A stretch of 64,000 nt of DNA from Porphyrobacter sp. (GTDB taxonomy: Bacteria > Pseudomonadota > Alphaproteobacteria > Sphingomonadales > Sphingomonadaceae), in contig JAPZUC010000001.1 in NCBI GenBank assembly GCA_027533455.1, positions 124,001 to 188,000 on the forward strand, given 5' to 3'. The position numbers and the translations under genes are program-made. The notes beneath the pieces are model-generated. The model made no database searches and was not told where the DNA came from. It was given only the letters and a program-made list of their open reading frames with translations. Positions 18,660 through 27,709 of the stretch are shown in pieces (position 1 is the first letter of the stretch; every line of letters starts with the position of its first letter).

Positions 18660-19970
18660 ATGATGGACGCTCAAGAAGTCGCGCATCTGAAGGCAATGAT
18701 GGAATGGGAAGGCCGCCGCACCGCGCCGCCCGAAGCCTTTCCCCTGCTGCCCGATATGCCCGCAGGCCGATATACCAGCGCCGAATACTTCGCGCTCGAA
18801 CAGCAGCACATCTTCCGCAAGAGCTGGCTGTTCGCGGGGCATCTGGACGAGATTCCGGAGCCGGGGTGCTATATGCGCTGGCACAATGCCGGCGATCCCA
18901 TCGTGATCGTCCACGGCATGGACGGGGTGGTGCGCGCCTTCCACAACACCTGCCGCCACAGAGGCGCGCCGGTCGTCACCGAGGACCGCGGCAAGTCCAG
19001 CCGCCTTATGTGTGGCTATCACAACTGGACTTATAAGACCGACGGGAGCCTTATCGGCGTGCCAGAGCGGCGCGATTTCCCCGCCGACTTCGACCTGTCC
19101 TGCCGCGGACTGCTGCCGGTGCGCTGCGAGCTTTTCGGCAAGATTATCTACGTCAATTTCGACATGGAGGCGATGCCGCTGCTCGACTGGCTTGGGCCGA
19201 TTGCGCGCGAGTGGGAGGAATTCGCCTTCGACCGCATCAAGCTGGCGGCGCGCCATTCCTTTGATCTCAAATGCAACTGGAAGGTCGCGATGGAGGCCAA
19301 CATGGAGGTCTACCATGTGCCCTTTATCCACCCGAACACGGTCGCGCCGCTGGTGGACCCTGCGCGCAACTACAACACCATGTACCCCAACGGTCACGCC
19401 CGGATGCTCGCGCCCCCGCCGCACACCACCGATCGTGAACACGTGCGGGCAATAGACTCGCCGCCGGGCTGGCAGCCAATCGAGACCGTGGGCGAGCTGG
19501 GCCGCACCTGTACCCAGAGCTACACGCTGTTCCCCAATTGGGTCAGTCCCTTGAGCAACTACTTCGTCCCGCCATTGGTATTTTGGCCGACCTCGCTGAC
19601 CACCACGCGGCTGGAGCTGGTCACGATGGCGCTCGATTGGGGCGATGCCCCCGCGCCCGACCTTTGGACCGTGCCCGATTCCAGCCAACCGAACGGGCGG
19701 CAGATGAGCCCGATCATTTTGGAAGACACCCAGTTTGGCGAGGCGATCCAGCAGTCGATGCAGGGCTCGGCCTTCCGGTCGGTGCCGCTCTCGTATCAGG
19801 AGGCGCGGATCTATTCCTTCCACCAGAGCCTCGACCAGATGATCGGGATCGGAAACGTGCCCGAACATATACGGGTCGAACAGGTAATTGGGCCGGAATG
19901 GGTGTGGCCGAACGACCCGCGCCAGAGTCAGATGGAGCGCGAGGAAGCCGCGCGGGAGGCCGCCGAATGA
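18660..19970 (+). CDS. Rieske non-haem iron oxygenase, alpha subunit (copy A)
   Basis: Oxygenase component of 436 residues that would hydroxylate a ring substrate using electrons from a separate ferredoxin system. Rieske ligands are C98/H100 (CRHRG) and C118/H121 (CGYHNW). The iron-site helix NMEVYHVPFIH supplies H219 and H224, with Glu216 where naphthalene dioxygenase has the bridging Asp. The frame is open from 18204, but AAGGGAGAGG before the tandem ATGs at 18660/18663 fixes the start. No small subunit or ferredoxin gene is adjacent. Confidence 0.92.
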   Translation: MMDAQEVAHLKAMMEWEGRRTAPPEAFPLLPDMPAGRYTSAEYFALEQQHIFRKSWLFAGHLDEIPEPGCYMRWHNAGDPIVIVHGMDGVVRAFHNTCRHRGAPVVTEDRGKSSRLMCGYHNWTYKTDGSLIGVPERRDFPADFDLSCRGLLPVRCELFGKIIYVNFDMEAMPLLDWLGPIAREWEEFAFDRIKLAARHSFDLKCNWKVAMEANMEVYHVPFIHPNTVAPLVDPARNYNTMYPNGHARMLAPPPHTTDREHVRAIDSPPGWQPIETVGELGRTCTQSYTLFPNWVSPLSNYFVPPLVFWPTSLTTTRLELVTMALDWGDAPAPDLWTVPDSSQPNGRQMSPIILEDTQFGEAIQQSMQGSAFRSVPLSYQEARIYSFHQSLDQMIGIGNVPEHIRVEQVIGPEWVWPNDPRQSQMEREEAAREAAE

Positions 19971-20169
19971 CGCCACGGAATGGCGCTTTCATCGAGCCAT
20001 GTTGCGCAATTGTCGCAGTTTGGGCGGGTTACTATCGCTTTTGCTGATGGCGCGCTCGCCGGCGCACCATACACCTGCAAGGCATACCGAAAGGCGTGAG
20101 GAGACACGTCTGGGGGTTGGGGAAAACAGGGTGCGCGGGATAGCCGCGACCCCATGGGGAGAGAGAACC

Positions 20170-22611
20170 ATGACAACATTTCGTGCCCGAACTTCATCCG
20201 TTGCACGCACTGGCGCCATGCGCCGCGCGCTGCTGTGCGGTGCAGCGCTGAGCGGTCTTGCCGCAATGCCAAGCGCGGCCTTCGCGCAAGACAGCGAAGC
20301 CGCTGCCGAAGAGACTGAGAACGTCATCATCGTGCAGGCGCGTCGCCAGAACGAGACACTTCAGGAAGTGCCCGTGACCGTCACCGCCATCGGCGGCGAC
20401 ACGCTCCAGAAGTACAATATCGACCAGGTTGCCGACGTGGTCAGCCGCGTACCGACACTGAACGTGCAGTCCGGCGGTTCGGGATCGGGCGGCCAGATCA
20501 GCTTGCGCGGGGTTGGTTCGTCGAACATCTCGGCGGCGTTCGATTCTGCTGTGGCCTTCGAATATGACGGCGTTGTCGTCTCGACCATGCGCATGGTGCA
20601 GGCCGGCTTCTTCGACGTCGAGCAGATCGACGTGCTGCGCGGCCCGCAATCGCTGTTCTTCGGCAAGTCGGCCACTGCCGGCGTGCTGTCGCTGCGTTCG
20701 GCCAATCCCACTTCCACCTGGGAAGTCGGAATGCGCGCGAACTACGAATTCGAAGAGAAGGGTTACCTCCTCAGCGGCTATATTTCCGGCCCGGTTACCG
20801 ACACCCTCGGCATCCGCCTTGCCGCGCAGTTCAATGACATTGACGAATTCCAGCTGCTCCAGGCGAACACCCCTGCGGTGAACCAGCAACGCGGCCTGAC
20901 CGACTTCATCGGCCGGCTGACGCTCGACTGGAACCCGTCCGACCGGTTCCGCGGCAACTTCAAGCTGCAATACACCAAGAACGAGAACGACGGGGCCATC
21001 GGCACGGCAGAAATCAACTGCGGCGCCAATGGCGTGGCGGATTCGATCTCGCTGCTCGGCGGCGGCCTGCAGATCCCGGCCGGTTACGACTGTAACACCA
21101 AAGACCAGCGCTACTACCTGACCGACGCAGCCGTCCCGCTGTCCGGTCCGGTTCCGGGTAATTCACCCGCCAATGGCCGCAACGGCGTGCCTTTCGGCGA
21201 GACCGAGATCTGGTTCGGGCGCCTGCAGTTCGATCTCGACCTGTCCGACACGCTGACCCTGACCTCGGTTACGGGCCTGCTCAACATGGATGCGATCGAC
21301 TACGATCCCTATTCCTACGGCGGGTTCCTCCCTGGCCCCAATGGCACCCGCCTGCCGGGCGGCGCCGGTTCGTCCGATCCGATCAACAAGCTTGAACAGT
21401 ACAGCCAGGAACTGCGCCTGGCCTCGGACTTCGACGGCGCGTTCAACTTCATGCTCGGCGCGTTCTACGAAGACCGCACCTTCATCTTCGACACCTCGCA
21501 ACAGGCGGTGAACATCTCGTTCGTCGCGCCCGATCCGGTGACCGGCTTCACCTACGACTGGGACAAGACCCACACCACCAAGACCGAAGCCCTGTCGTTC
21601 TTCGGTAGCGCGATGATCGACATCACCGACAAGCTCGAACTGTCGGGCGGTATCCGCTGGACCGACGAGCAGAAGGTGCAGACGATCGCGGTGCCCTACA
21701 TTCACACGTTCCTGCAAGGTCCGGGCTTCGTGACGCCGGGCTTCTTCTCGGGCCCGATCAACTTTGCCGATGACAACTTCTCGCCTGAAGTGACCCTGCG
21801 GTATCAGGCGACCGAAGACATGAACATCTTCGCCTCGTACAAGACCGGCTTCAAGTCGGGCGGGATCGACAACTCGGCGCTGCCGTCGAACAGCCTCAGC
21901 CAGGCGGCGATCAGCGGCGACTTCAGTTCGCTGATCTTCAAGTCGGAAGAAGCCGAAGGCGGCGAAATCGGCATCAAGTCGCAGTGGGCGGATCGCAGCT
22001 TCACCTTCAACGCCACGGCGTTCTATTATGTCTTCACCGATCTGCAGGTGCAGAACTTCAACGCCTCGACCATCCAGTTCATCACAAGCAACGCGGGTGA
22101 GCTGACCACCAAGGGTGTCGACTTCGAGAGCCGCTGGACCACACCGGTCGACGGGCTGAGCCTCTCGGCAAACCTGTCCTACCTCGATGCCCAGTACACC
22201 GACACCTTCCTCCAGCCGGGCGGTGCGGGCGGCGCGATCAACCTTGATGGTCGCCGTGGCAGCCAGGCGCCTGAATGGGCCGGGAACATTGCGGCTGACT
22301 GGACCATCCCGCTCAGCGACAGCCTCGAGCTGTTCTTCTCGGGTAACGCGGCCTACAACGATGGCTACATCACCGACGAAGCAACGCTGAACGACTACGT
22401 CCAGCCGAGCTTCTGGCTGTTCGATGCCAACGTCTCGATCGGCCACCCGGACGGCAACTGGAAGCTGTCGCTGGTGGCGCAGAATCTCACCGACGAGATC
22501 TTCACCATTACGACCGGCGGGCGTCCGTTCCTGCCGCCGGGCGGTGACGACTTCGTGATGACCCAGAACCGCGGTCGTCAGGTCTTCGCGGAAGTCAGCT
22601 TCAAGTTCTGA
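20170..22611 (+). CDS. TonB-dependent outer-membrane receptor
   Basis: An 813-residue receptor for energised uptake through the outer membrane. It has a signal peptide ending AAFAQ (about residue 40), a TonB-box-like NVIIVQARR, a plug domain (LQEVPVTVTAIGG, IDVLRGPQSLFFGKSA), a 22-strand-type barrel, and a C-terminal Phe in AEVSFKF. ATG 20170 follows GGGGAGAGAG. Flanking Rieske genes suggest its ligand is the compound degraded here, as for many sphingomonad receptors. An intrinsic terminator follows. Confidence 0.94.
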   Translation: MTTFRARTSSVARTGAMRRALLCGAALSGLAAMPSAAFAQDSEAAAEETENVIIVQARRQNETLQEVPVTVTAIGGDTLQKYNIDQVADVVSRVPTLNVQSGGSGSGGQISLRGVGSSNISAAFDSAVAFEYDGVVVSTMRMVQAGFFDVEQIDVLRGPQSLFFGKSATAGVLSLRSANPTSTWEVGMRANYEFEEKGYLLSGYISGPVTDTLGIRLAAQFNDIDEFQLLQANTPAVNQQRGLTDFIGRLTLDWNPSDRFRGNFKLQYTKNENDGAIGTAEINCGANGVADSISLLGGGLQIPAGYDCNTKDQRYYLTDAAVPLSGPVPGNSPANGRNGVPFGETEIWFGRLQFDLDLSDTLTLTSVTGLLNMDAIDYDPYSYGGFLPGPNGTRLPGGAGSSDPINKLEQYSQELRLASDFDGAFNFMLGAFYEDRTFIFDTSQQAVNISFVAPDPVTGFTYDWDKTHTTKTEALSFFGSAMIDITDKLELSGGIRWTDEQKVQTIAVPYIHTFLQGPGFVTPGFFSGPINFADDNFSPEVTLRYQATEDMNIFASYKTGFKSGGIDNSALPSNSLSQAAISGDFSSLIFKSEEAEGGEIGIKSQWADRSFTFNATAFYYVFTDLQVQNFNASTIQFITSNAGELTTKGVDFESRWTTPVDGLSLSANLSYLDAQYTDTFLQPGGAGGAINLDGRRGSQAPEWAGNIAADWTIPLSDSLELFFSGNAAYNDGYITDEATLNDYVQPSFWLFDANVSIGHPDGNWKLSLVAQNLTDEIFTITTGGRPFLPPGGDDFVMTQNRGRQVFAEVSFKF

Positions 22612-22633
22612 TCCCCGCGGATTGCAACGCAGC

Positions 22634-22671
22634 AAGGGGGCGGGCCAGCGATGGACCGCCCCTTTCTCTTT
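22634..22671 (+). terminator. Rho-independent terminator after the TonB receptor
   Basis: A 10-bp stem with one G-T wobble (22634-22643 with 22656-22665) and a 12-base loop runs into TTTCTCTTT. It lies 23 bases after the receptor stop, so transcription of the receptor gene should end before Rieske copy B. Confidence 0.75.
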
Positions 22672-22762
22672 GCGCATGCTCTGACAAAAGTAAGCATTGC
22701 CGCAGCGTCACCTTGAGCGGATGGTGAGGCATAAAGCATCACGGCTTCGGGAGAGGAATGCC

Positions 22763-23992
22763 ATGTCACGCGAAACGCTGGTCGAAATGACCCGCAGTCT
22801 GGTCGCCCACGGCGCGGCCGACACGATGGAATATGCCGACGATGTCGTGCGCGTTCCCGCGAGCGCCTATACCGATGAAGCCGTGTTCGAGGCCGAGAAA
22901 AAGCAGATCTTCCGCCGCCTGCCGCTTATGGTCGCGCCCTCGTGCGAGCTGCCGAACCCCGGCGATTTCAAGGCGATGGACATCTGCGGCGTGCCGCTGC
23001 TGCTCAGCCGCCAGAAGGACGGCAGCATGGGCGCCTTCCTCAATATGTGCACCCACCGCGGCAACCCGCTGGCTGCCGGTTGCGGCAATGCCAGCCGCTT
23101 CACCTGCGGCTATCACGGCTGGACTTTCAAGGCGGATGGCGACCTGATCGGGGTCGCCAGCCCAAAGGATTTCGGCGCGATCGACAAGAGCCAGCATTGC
23201 CTGACCAAGTTCCCGGTCTACGAGAATGCAGGGCTGATCTGGGTGACGCTCGATCCCGAATCGAAGCTGTCCATCGCCGACTATCTCTGCGGTTTCGACG
23301 ATCTGCTGAAAGCCTTCGAGTTCGATGGCTGGACGCTGTTCTCGCAGCGCACGCTGGCGGGGCCGAACTGGAAGACGGCCTATGACGGCTATCTCGATTT
23401 CTACCACCTGCCGGTGCTGCACAAGGACACCTTCGGGGCGGATTTCTACAACCGCGCCAATTACTTCGCCTTCGGCCCGCACCAGCGCCTCTCGACCCCT
23501 TCCAAGTTCGCCATCAAGGTGCAGGGGGATGACGACCAGCAGATGGATCTGGAGACCATGTCCGACGATCAGCTGCCGCAGGAAGTGCTGGTGCAGGGCG
23601 TCTGGACGATCTTCCCGCACATCTCGATCGCCAGCTTCTACGGCGGCGGGCAGCGCGGGGCGATGATCAGCCAGCTGTTCCCCGGCGCCACCGTTGGTGA
23701 GAGCTTCACCACGCAGTTCTACGTCATGGAGAACCAGCCCGAGACCCCGGAACAGGTTCAGGCTGCGCACGACCAGTTCAACTTCCTCGAAATCGTGGTC
23801 CGCGATGAAGATTATGCCACGGGCAAGCGCCAGCAGCAGGCGCTCGCGTCGGGGCTGATGAAGGAGGTGCTGTTCGGCCGCAACGAGCGTGGCGGGCAGA
23901 TCTTCCACGGTTGGGTGGAGCGGCTGGTCGCGGCAAGCGACGATGATCTGGTCAAGATCTTCGCGCAGGAGCACCGGCAGGCGGCGGAATAG
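22763..23992 (+). CDS. Rieske non-haem iron oxygenase, alpha subunit (copy B)
   Basis: A 409-residue aromatic-ring-type oxygenase. Rieske ligands: C96/H98 (CTHRG) and C115/H118 (CGYHGW). The mononuclear iron motif is YLDFYHLPVLH, with D212, H215 and H220 placed as in well-studied enzymes. I choose ATG 22763 over the earlier open frame because GAGAGG precedes it and homology begins there. It is flanked by terminators on both sides and so may be monocistronic. It differs from copies A and C in spacing and is not a recent duplicate. Confidence 0.92.
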   Translation: MSRETLVEMTRSLVAHGAADTMEYADDVVRVPASAYTDEAVFEAEKKQIFRRLPLMVAPSCELPNPGDFKAMDICGVPLLLSRQKDGSMGAFLNMCTHRGNPLAAGCGNASRFTCGYHGWTFKADGDLIGVASPKDFGAIDKSQHCLTKFPVYENAGLIWVTLDPESKLSIADYLCGFDDLLKAFEFDGWTLFSQRTLAGPNWKTAYDGYLDFYHLPVLHKDTFGADFYNRANYFAFGPHQRLSTPSKFAIKVQGDDDQQMDLETMSDDQLPQEVLVQGVWTIFPHISIASFYGGGQRGAMISQLFPGATVGESFTTQFYVMENQPETPEQVQAAHDQFNFLEIVVRDEDYATGKRQQQALASGLMKEVLFGRNERGGQIFHGWVERLVAASDDDLVKIFAQEHRQAAE

Positions 23993-23996
23993 GCTG

Positions 23997-24102
23997 GGAA
24001 GGCGCCTCCGCGCCTTCCTCCTCGCTCGACGCGCAGCAAAGCTGCGGGCGGCAGGTCGGCCTTGCGGTCGCTTATGCGACCGGGCATCGTCTTTCAGCGA
24101 TG
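23997..24102. repeat. Cluster of four perfect stem-loops after Rieske copy B
   Basis: Four successive perfect hairpins: 23997-24005/24010-24018 (9 bp), 24032-24037/24041-24046 (6 bp), 24065-24071/24076-24082 (7 bp, TTAT loop) and 24085-24089/24098-24102 (5 bp). Only the first resembles a terminator. The run looks like a structured extragenic repeat, possibly a REP-type element. Confidence 0.5.
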
Positions 24103-24106
24103 GGTC

Positions 24107-24571
24107 TCAGAACGCGAAGGGCCGGGCCGGAACGCCCGGCCCTTTGGCTGTCGGGTTGTCGTTCAAGGCCAGTTCCACCAGCGCGGTGTCGAAGAACTCA
24201 TGCAGTTCCACGATCAGCCCGTCTCTTATGGTCATGATCTGGCAGTAGGTCTGGGTATAGTCGTGGCCGTTGGTGGCCATGCCCCCGCCACGCATCAGCC
24301 CGACCACGACGTTCTCGTCAGCGCACATGATCCGCCATTCGCGCGAGAAGCGGATCGTTTCGGGCACCAGTTTGCCGATCACGCCGTCCGCCACGATCGG
24401 GCCGAAGCAAACCGCCTTGCCCTCCCACCGCCCGGAAACGGGGGTCGTGCCGACCAGATTGAACACGATATCGTCCGAATGCAGGGCGGCGAGCGCATCG
24501 AAATCGCCCGCCGCCAGTGCTTCGTAGAACCGCGTGGCGACCGCGATATTGGCCGCGCGCAAATCACTCAT
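24107..24571 (-). CDS. SnoaL/NTF2-like protein
   Basis: A 154-residue cone-fold protein: helical start (ANIAVATRFYEALAAGDFDALAALHSDD is the usual SnoaL opening), then strands including GRWEGKAVCFGP and the closing DGLIVELHEFFD. Relatives are ring-cyclases, isomerases, dehydratases or non-enzymatic. It is 4 bases downstream of the NmrA-like gene, so both are one unit. Its last codons encode a terminator-like hairpin. Function is not assignable. Confidence 0.82.
   Translation of the reverse strand: MSDLRAANIAVATRFYEALAAGDFDALAALHSDDIVFNLVGTTPVSGRWEGKAVCFGPIVADGVIGKLVPETIRFSREWRIMCADENVVVGLMRGGGMATNGHDYTQTYCQIMTIRDGLIVELHEFFDTALVELALNDNPTAKGPGVPARPFAF
24117..24145. terminator. Strong hairpin inside the 3' end of a coding gene
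   Basis: A perfect 11-bp GC-rich stem (24117-24127 with 24134-24144), loop CGGAAC, followed by TTT on the plus strand. It would stop transcription coming from Rieske copy B, yet it lies within the last codons of the convergent NTF2-like gene, whose stop is at 24107. Confidence 0.55.
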
Positions 24572-24575
24572 CGCC

Positions 24576-25523
24576 TTACCCGAAGGCCGGGCGGTAGTTG
24601 CTCTCGCCCCACTCCTGGCGCTTGGTCCATTCGCTCATCGGTTCGAGCTTGCCTTCCAGTTCCGGGAAGCGTTCGTAGACGTGGTCCATGTCGACCGCGA
24701 AGGGCCGGGTGGGCGCATTGTTGTTGTATTCGTAGAAGTCCTCGATGCCCTTGGCGAAGGTCTCGCGCATTTCCGCGGGCATCCCGTCACCGGCGGCTTC
24801 CACGAGGTAGCGGCCGAACTCGGCGGGGGTGCAGGGATCGTACTTGATCTCCTTACCCAAGGCTTCCGAAAGGCACGCGGTCACCTGCTTGCCGACCATT
24901 CTCTCGGGCCCGCCGATATTGAGCCATGCGCCTTCCATGTCGGGCCGCTCGAGGCTCGCGAGCATGAAGCGGGCGACATCGTCGAGGCTGATCCAGTTGG
25001 CTTCGAGATTGGGGTTGTGCGGATAGACATACCGGCCTTCATTGACGATGAAGGGCCGCGCCCAGTTGGTCAGCAGGTTGTCCATGAACAGCACCGAGCC
25101 GAACACCGTCCCCGGCGCACCCGACCGCCACAGGGCGTTGATGCCGCGCGTGTTCTCGCCATAGGTGAAAGGATCGCCGGGCTTGTCCGGGATCCAGCTC
25201 GAGGTGTTCCAGACAACGCGCTTCACATTGAGGTGGGCGGCAGCCTTGCCGACTTCACCGATCAGGTAGGCGCGGTCGGCGCGGGCCTGGAGAGGGTGGG
25301 TGTAGAAGATGTAGTCCGACCCCTCCAAGGCCGACTCGAAGGTGGACGTGTCGTAGAGGTCCATTGGCCGCACCTCGACCCGCTCCACGCCTTCCACCGG
25401 CGCGCCCTCCAGCGCATCCGGACGGCGCGAGATGGCGCGCACATCATAGCCTGCGGCCAGCGCCTGACGCACCTGCGCAAGGCCTTGCCTGCCGCTTGCG
25501 CCGATCACCGTGATAAGTGCCAT
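24576..25523 (-). CDS. NmrA-like NAD(P)-binding protein (atypical SDR)
   Basis: Rossmann protein of 315 residues with the NmrA/isoflavone-reductase-type opening ITVIGASGRQGLAQVRQAL, an ISRRP cofactor segment typical of NADP preference, and WNTSSW in the position of the SDR Ser strand; no YxxxK follows. The frame continues to 25604, but ATG 25523 follows GGGAGAG and matches the family start. It is first in a two-gene unit with the SnoaL-like gene and divergent from an MDR reductase. Confidence 0.82.
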   Translation of the reverse strand: MALITVIGASGRQGLAQVRQALAAGYDVRAISRRPDALEGAPVEGVERVEVRPMDLYDTSTFESALEGSDYIFYTHPLQARADRAYLIGEVGKAAAHLNVKRVVWNTSSWIPDKPGDPFTYGENTRGINALWRSGAPGTVFGSVLFMDNLLTNWARPFIVNEGRYVYPHNPNLEANWISLDDVARFMLASLERPDMEGAWLNIGGPERMVGKQVTACLSEALGKEIKYDPCTPAEFGRYLVEAAGDGMPAEMRETFAKGIEDFYEYNNNAPTRPFAVDMDHVYERFPELEGKLEPMSEWTKRQEWGESNYRPAFG

Positions 25524-25681
25524 TGGTCTCTCTCCCTGAAGTGCTTTTGGTGTGTCTTGAGCAAGCGAGACTAGGAAGCACCCTCCCCCCACGCACCGCG
25601 CCAAAGTGATAGCGCGTCCGCCTGCGACCCTAGCGAAAAGGCGGGGTTGCCGTAGCGGCCTCGCCGCCGGACAAGCCAGCC

Positions 25682-26683
25682 ATGGACAACCGCTTCTGGC
25701 GCATAGCGCGCCGCCCCGAGGGCACCGATTTCGCCGCCGCGCTGGAGTTGGCGGGGGAGAATTTCTCAGCCCTTGCCGAAGGGCAGATCCGCATCCGCAA
25801 CACCCACCTGTCGATGGACGCGGGCACGCGGATGTGGCTGTCGGACCGCGAGGACGGCTACCAGCCGCCGCTGCCGGTGGGCGGGCCGATGACCGGGCTG
25901 GTATTGGGCGAGGTGATAGAAAGCCGGGCCGCAGGCTTCGCCACCGGCGATCTGGTCCGCGCCTTCGGACAGTGGGCCGACGTCAGCACGGTCGACGCCG
26001 TGATGTCGGGCGCGATCCTGCTCGATCCCACCGTGGCCGACCGCCGCGCATGGTTCGGCCCGCTGGGCATGAACGGGTGGACCGCGCTGTGGGGCATCGA
26101 CCAGACCGGCGCGGCCAAGCCTGGCGAGCGGGTGCTGGTGTCGGCGGCTGCGGGCGCGACCGGGATCCTCGCTGTGCAAATTGCCAAGCTGCTCGGCTGC
26201 GAGGCATGGGGGATCGCAGGCGGGGCGGCGAAATGCGCTTACCTCACGGACGAACTCGGGATCGTGGGCGCGGTCGATTACAAGGCGGCCGATGTCGGCG
26301 CGCAGCTCAATGCAGCCGGCGGCATCGACGTCTATTTCGACAATGTCGGCGGACCGCTGCTCGATCAGGTGCTGACCCGCATGAACCACTATGGCCGGAT
26401 TGCGGTGTGCGGGCTGCTGGCAGATTACACCTCGGGCACCCGAACCGCGCCTGCGGAATTCGATCAGGTGTTGATGCGGCGGCTGCGGGTCGAGGGCTTC
26501 TTCTCGCCCGATTTCATGCACGAAGGCCCCGGTCTCACCCGCCGCCTTCGCGACTGGACCGAAGCGGGCGCGCTGGTGATGCCCTATGATGTGACGCAGG
26601 GGCTGGAGAATACCCTCACCGCTTATGCCAAGCTGTTCACCGGCGGCAATATCGGCAAGGTGATCGTGGAGCTGGATCAATGA
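25682..26683 (+). CDS. Zinc-free MDR NADP-dependent oxidoreductase (copy 1)
   Basis: A 333-residue medium-chain reductase of the CurA/leukotriene-B4-dehydrogenase group, which reduces alpha,beta-unsaturated ketones. The catalytic domain carries HLSMDAGTRMW and the Rossmann part AAAGATGILAVQIAK; no zinc-binding Cys cluster is present. The ATGA overlap couples it to the SnoaL-like gene. It is one of three paralogues in the window (see 41616 and 44906) and diverges clearly from the other two. Confidence 0.87.
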   Translation: MDNRFWRIARRPEGTDFAAALELAGENFSALAEGQIRIRNTHLSMDAGTRMWLSDREDGYQPPLPVGGPMTGLVLGEVIESRAAGFATGDLVRAFGQWADVSTVDAVMSGAILLDPTVADRRAWFGPLGMNGWTALWGIDQTGAAKPGERVLVSAAAGATGILAVQIAKLLGCEAWGIAGGAAKCAYLTDELGIVGAVDYKAADVGAQLNAAGGIDVYFDNVGGPLLDQVLTRMNHYGRIAVCGLLADYTSGTRTAPAEFDQVLMRRLRVEGFFSPDFMHEGPGLTRRLRDWTEAGALVMPYDVTQGLENTLTAYAKLFTGGNIGKVIVELDQ

Positions 26684-27219
26684 GTGTACGCATCGAAGAC
26701 CGCGAAGCCATCCGCGACATTCTCGCCGCCTATGCCCATGCGATCGACCGGCGGCGCTGGCACATGATGGAGCATCTGTTCCACCCCGATGCGACCTTCA
26801 AGTTCGGCCTCGTCGAAGGCGACTGGCGCGGCTTTGTGGAACAGGCGCGCGCGATCATCGATCCGTGCCTCGCCACCCAGCACCAGCTCGGCCAGACGAT
26901 CTTCGGCTTTGCTGGCGAGCACATCTGCCACACCGAAACCTACATGACCGCGATGCACACCATCCCGCCCGGCTATCCGATGACGGCGGCCTTTCCCGAC
27001 AAGGGAATTATCTATTCCGGGATCGTCGCGGGCCGCTATGTCGACCGGTTCGAGAAGCGGAACGGCGAGTGGCGCATCGCGCAGCGCACCGGGCTTTACG
27101 ACTGGCGAGAGTTCCGGGTGGTCGAGGGCGTGGACCTGTCGAACACACCAGAAGGCGCGGCCGGTTATCACGACGACCGCGATCCTTCGACCGCAGCCGT
27201 CAGCCACTGGCTCGGCTAG
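26680..27219 (+). CDS. SnoaL-like protein
   Basis: A 179-residue protein with the SnoaL_4 pattern: DREAIRDILAAYAHAIDRRRW helix, LFHPDATFKFG strand, and RYVDRFEKRNGEWRIAQRTGLYDW near the end. Similar proteins occur next to ring-hydroxylating oxygenases and are often mis-called beta subunits. Start ATG overlaps the MDR stop. Its TAG stop shares the palindrome CTAG with the stop of the convergent thioesterase gene. Catalytic role is unknown. Confidence 0.82.
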   Translation: MSVRIEDREAIRDILAAYAHAIDRRRWHMMEHLFHPDATFKFGLVEGDWRGFVEQARAIIDPCLATQHQLGQTIFGFAGEHICHTETYMTAMHTIPPGYPMTAAFPDKGIIYSGIVAGRYVDRFEKRNGEWRIAQRTGLYDWREFRVVEGVDLSNTPEGAAGYHDDRDPSTAAVSHWLG

Positions 27220-27623
27220 GAACGTCTGAAAGCGAACACGCCGCTCATCGTCGCGATCCGCTCCTCACCGCGCCACACGCCGCCCGAGGTATAGGCCGTG
27301 CGCCCTCCCAGCCGGTCGATCCGCACCCGCGCCTCCAGCCAGTCGCCCAGCCGCGCGCCTTCGAGATAATTGACTGTCAGCGTCACCGTTGACGGCGCCA
27401 GCCGGGGGCGCTCGGCATCGTAGACCGCATGGCTGAGGGCGACATCGGCGAAGGTCGAGATGACGCCGCCATGCGCCGCGTCCTGATAGTTGATGTGGTG
27501 CGGCACAATCATCAGGCCGACCACCCGCACGCCATCAACCGTTGGCCCAAGATAATACGGCCCGCCGTGATCGAGAAAGCCCGGGGTGAAGCCGGCGGGT
27601 TCGAATCCTGAAGGTATCGCCAT
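27216..27623 (-). CDS. PaaI-type hotdog thioesterase
   Basis: A single hotdog fold of 135 residues. The active-site region HGGVISTFADVALSHAV has the expected His-Gly-Gly and an Asp on the central helix, followed by TVTLTVNYLEGARLGDW. Such enzymes hydrolyse aryl- or acyl-CoA esters. It is divergent from the acyl-CoA ligase gene across 86 bases, so the two could balance CoA-ester formation and release (inference). Confidence 0.86.
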   Translation of the reverse strand: MAIPSGFEPAGFTPGFLDHGGPYYLGPTVDGVRVVGLMIVPHHINYQDAAHGGVISTFADVALSHAVYDAERPRLAPSTVTLTVNYLEGARLGDWLEARVRIDRLGGRTAYTSGGVWRGEERIATMSGVFAFRRS

Positions 27624-27709
27624 CCCTCCACTCTACCCCGCCGCCGCCTGCGCGCCCGCTATGAATTGTGCCAATGACACGGGGCTGGGGGCAGAGTATC
27701 CCTTCGCCC

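Noticed and set aside
17685..19976. Minus-strand open frame of 763 codons opposite Rieske copy A
   Set aside because: It is a GC-rich shadow. The in-frame product has no family resemblance, and the true SDR (17750-18529) and Rieske genes use other frames.
26680..27219. Calling the SnoaL-like protein a ring-hydroxylating dioxygenase beta subunit
   Set aside because: No alpha subunit is adjacent and the ending matches SnoaL_4 proteins; it follows an MDR reductase instead.
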